From Clostridiales bacterium (GTDB taxonomy: Bacteria; Bacillota; Clostridia; Peptostreptococcales; BM714): DNA of 6,157 bases. Below are positions 5,175-6,157 of this stretch, piece by piece. Under the pieces are notes generated by a model. It searched no databases. It was given only the letters and a program-made list of their open reading frames with translations, and was not told the origin of the DNA. Location: NCBI GenBank assembly GCA_002869095.1, contig PKTO01000122.1:403-6559 (forward strand), read 5' to 3'. Within the stretch, counting starts at the first letter, position 1, and every line of letters starts with the position of its first letter. The translations under genes were made by a program, and so were the position numbers.

Positions 5175-5183
5175 ATTATACCA
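5175..5183 (-). promoter_or_regulatory. Extended -10 promoter of the tetR gene
   Basis: TGGTATAAT on the minus strand is a perfect extended -10 (TGn plus TATAAT). No good -35 lies 16-18 nt upstream (GTGGAA at 17 nt), which an extended -10 can tolerate. Transcription would start near 5168, ahead of the palindrome and about 50 nt before the tetR ATG. Confidence 0.6.
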
Positions 5184-5244
5184 AATCCTGATGCGAATTC
5201 CACATATGGCAGAAATTTTCATGTCCAATCGCCTCAAACAGAAA

Positions 5245-5279
5245 GCATTTGTTGCCGACGGACTAAATATGTCAAATGC
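5245..5279. repeat. Inverted repeat upstream of the HD-GYP promoter
   Basis: GCATTTG (5245-5251) and CAAATGC (5273-5279) form 7-bp inverted arms 21 nt apart, ending two bases before the -35 of the HD-GYP promoter. It could be a binding site for a regulator; no T-run follows, so it is not a terminator. Confidence 0.35.
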
Positions 5280-5281
5280 CT

Positions 5282-5310
5282 TTGACTAGTATTTGCAAAA
5301 AAGTTATCAT
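5282..5310 (+). promoter_or_regulatory. Sigma-A promoter of the HD-GYP gene
   Basis: TTGACT (5282-5287), a 17-nt spacer and TATCAT (5305-5310) form a good vegetative promoter. The predicted start near 5317 leaves a leader of about 40 nt with no room for a riboswitch. Confidence 0.7.
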
Positions 5311-5356
5311 GTAAATTGAATACGCTTCTTAGTATGAAAAGAAAGGATTTCCATCC

Positions 5357-6157
5357 ATGCGACTAGTTCCAATAAGCTGTATAAAAGAAAACACCCTTTT
5401 GGCTAAGACAATATATGATATCGACGGAAGAACACTTCTTAAGAGAGGTGTTCCCCTCAACCAAAAGCTTATTTTAAAAATAAGGAAATACGGAATCAAA
5501 TCCCTTTATATAGACGACGACTACAGCCATATCGAAATAAAGGAAATCATCAAACCGGAAATCAAGCGCCGGGCATTAAAAGCGATCAAGTCGACTTTCG
5601 ACACACTTAAAAAGCAACGCGAACATTTCGACAAAAACGGAACTGACAATGTTTCGCTGCTTGCAAAGATTGCCAAGGATATCGTAAACGACCTGCTTTC
5701 CCAAAATCAAATATTCGTAAATATGGTAGACATTAAAACCATGGACAACTACACTTATGAGCACTCCCTTAGCGTTGCGATACTTTCTCTCATTCTTGGT
5801 GTTGAAGTGGGCCTTGGCAGGGATGAACTCTGCGATTTGTGCATAGGCGCAATGCTTCACGATGTCGGGAAGATTTTCGTCCCCCTCGAAATCCTGAACA
5901 AGCCCTCTACGCTTACACAACACGAATATGAAATAATAAGAAACCATACCGTATGCGGTTACGATTACCTCTATAATGACAATGCCGTCAAATCGTCTTC
6001 GAGGCTAATCGCCCTTCAACACCACGAAGCATGTGACGGCACCGGATACCCGAACGGACTCTTTCCCCCGCAAATCCATAAATTTTCAAAAATTGTTGCA
6101 ATCGCGGACATATATGACGCAATGACTTCGGACAGGCCCTATCGTCCGGGGATTCAA
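5357..6157 (+). CDS. HD-GYP c-di-GMP phosphodiesterase, 3' end beyond window
   Basis: There are 267 codons visible from ATG 5357, still open at the window edge. GAAAGGA lies nine bases upstream. Residues 1-60 (MRLVPISCIKENTLLAKTIY...) form the small N-terminal domain common in clostridial HD-GYP proteins. Residues 65-130 are a helical linker. The HD-GYP domain runs from about residue 130. Its metal and catalytic residues are all present: His136 in EHSLSVA, His168-Asp169 in LHDVGK, His197 in NHTVCG, His222-His223 in HHEACDGTGYP, and Asp251 in ADIYDAMTSDRPYR. The GYP motif is intact at 230-232. Members hydrolyse c-di-GMP to pGpG or GMP, so the protein should lower the second messenger that the two riboswitches in this window read. 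No receiver, PAS or membrane segment is visible in the part shown. It is divergent from tetR and has its own promoter. Confidence 0.95.
   Translation, partial: MRLVPISCIKENTLLAKTIYDIDGRTLLKRGVPLNQKLILKIRKYGIKSLYIDDDYSHIEIKEIIKPEIKRRALKAIKSTFDTLKKQREHFDKNGTDNVSLLAKIAKDIVNDLLSQNQIFVNMVDIKTMDNYTYEHSLSVAILSLILGVEVGLGRDELCDLCIGAMLHDVGKIFVPLEILNKPSTLTQHEYEIIRNHTVCGYDYLYNDNAVKSSSRLIALQHHEACDGTGYPNGLFPPQIHKFSKIVAIADIYDAMTSDRPYRPGIQ

Noticed and set aside
5576..5947. Minus-strand frame of 123 residues opposite the HD-GYP gene
   Set aside because: It is the shadow of an unambiguous HD-GYP coding frame with all catalytic residues on the plus strand.

Overview
The window looks like chromosomal DNA of a low-to-mid GC Bacillota, most likely class Clostridia. 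The reasons are the strong GGAGG-type ribosome-binding sites, the use of GTG and TTG starts, an RsgI/SigI anti-sigma/sigma pair, a copper-amine-oxidase-like 'stalk' domain protein, c-di-GMP-I (GEMM) riboswitches and a clostridial-type HD-GYP protein. I cannot name a species. No mobile elements, rRNA, tRNA or CRISPR arrays are visible.

Layout. All features left of about 5.2 kb lie on the minus strand, so they are best read from right to left. At the far right, a truncated HD-GYP c-di-GMP phosphodiesterase gene (5357 to the window end, plus strand) is divergent from a TetR-family repressor gene (4542-5114). The 242-nt gap between them holds a promoter for each and a palindrome just downstream of the tetR promoter. 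Next on the minus strand is an 86-residue helical/coiled-coil protein gene closed by a strong terminator (4148-4181). After that comes an apparent operon: an SGNH/GDSL hydrolase, a 29-residue single-span membrane peptide, sigI (GTG start) and rsgI (TTG start, overlapping sigI). RsgI has the usual cytoplasmic domain, one membrane span and an Asn-Pro autoproteolysis motif. Its outer region is about 275 residues of Lys/Glu/Asn-rich low-complexity sequence containing a 165-nt tandem duplication, not a recognisable sugar-binding domain.

Downstream of rsgI is a c-di-GMP-I riboswitch (802-896) with an intrinsic terminator (735-767) directly before a secreted stalk-domain protein gene (173-724). A second c-di-GMP-I aptamer (35-130) follows that gene and must control a gene off the left edge. 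A possible SigI-type promoter lies between rsgI and the first riboswitch.

Working model (inference). SigI, released when RsgI is proteolysed at the cell surface, may transcribe a surface-protein region. Read-through into that region would then be gated by c-di-GMP, whose level enzymes such as the nearby HD-GYP protein lower. Base-pairing in the leader suggests an OFF switch: a stretch of the aptamer's 5' strand can also pair with the left arm of the terminator. The least expected items are the 29-residue peptide between the hydrolase gene and sigI, and a 12-nt exact copy of the aptamer's GAAA-tetraloop hairpin in the linker before the terminator.
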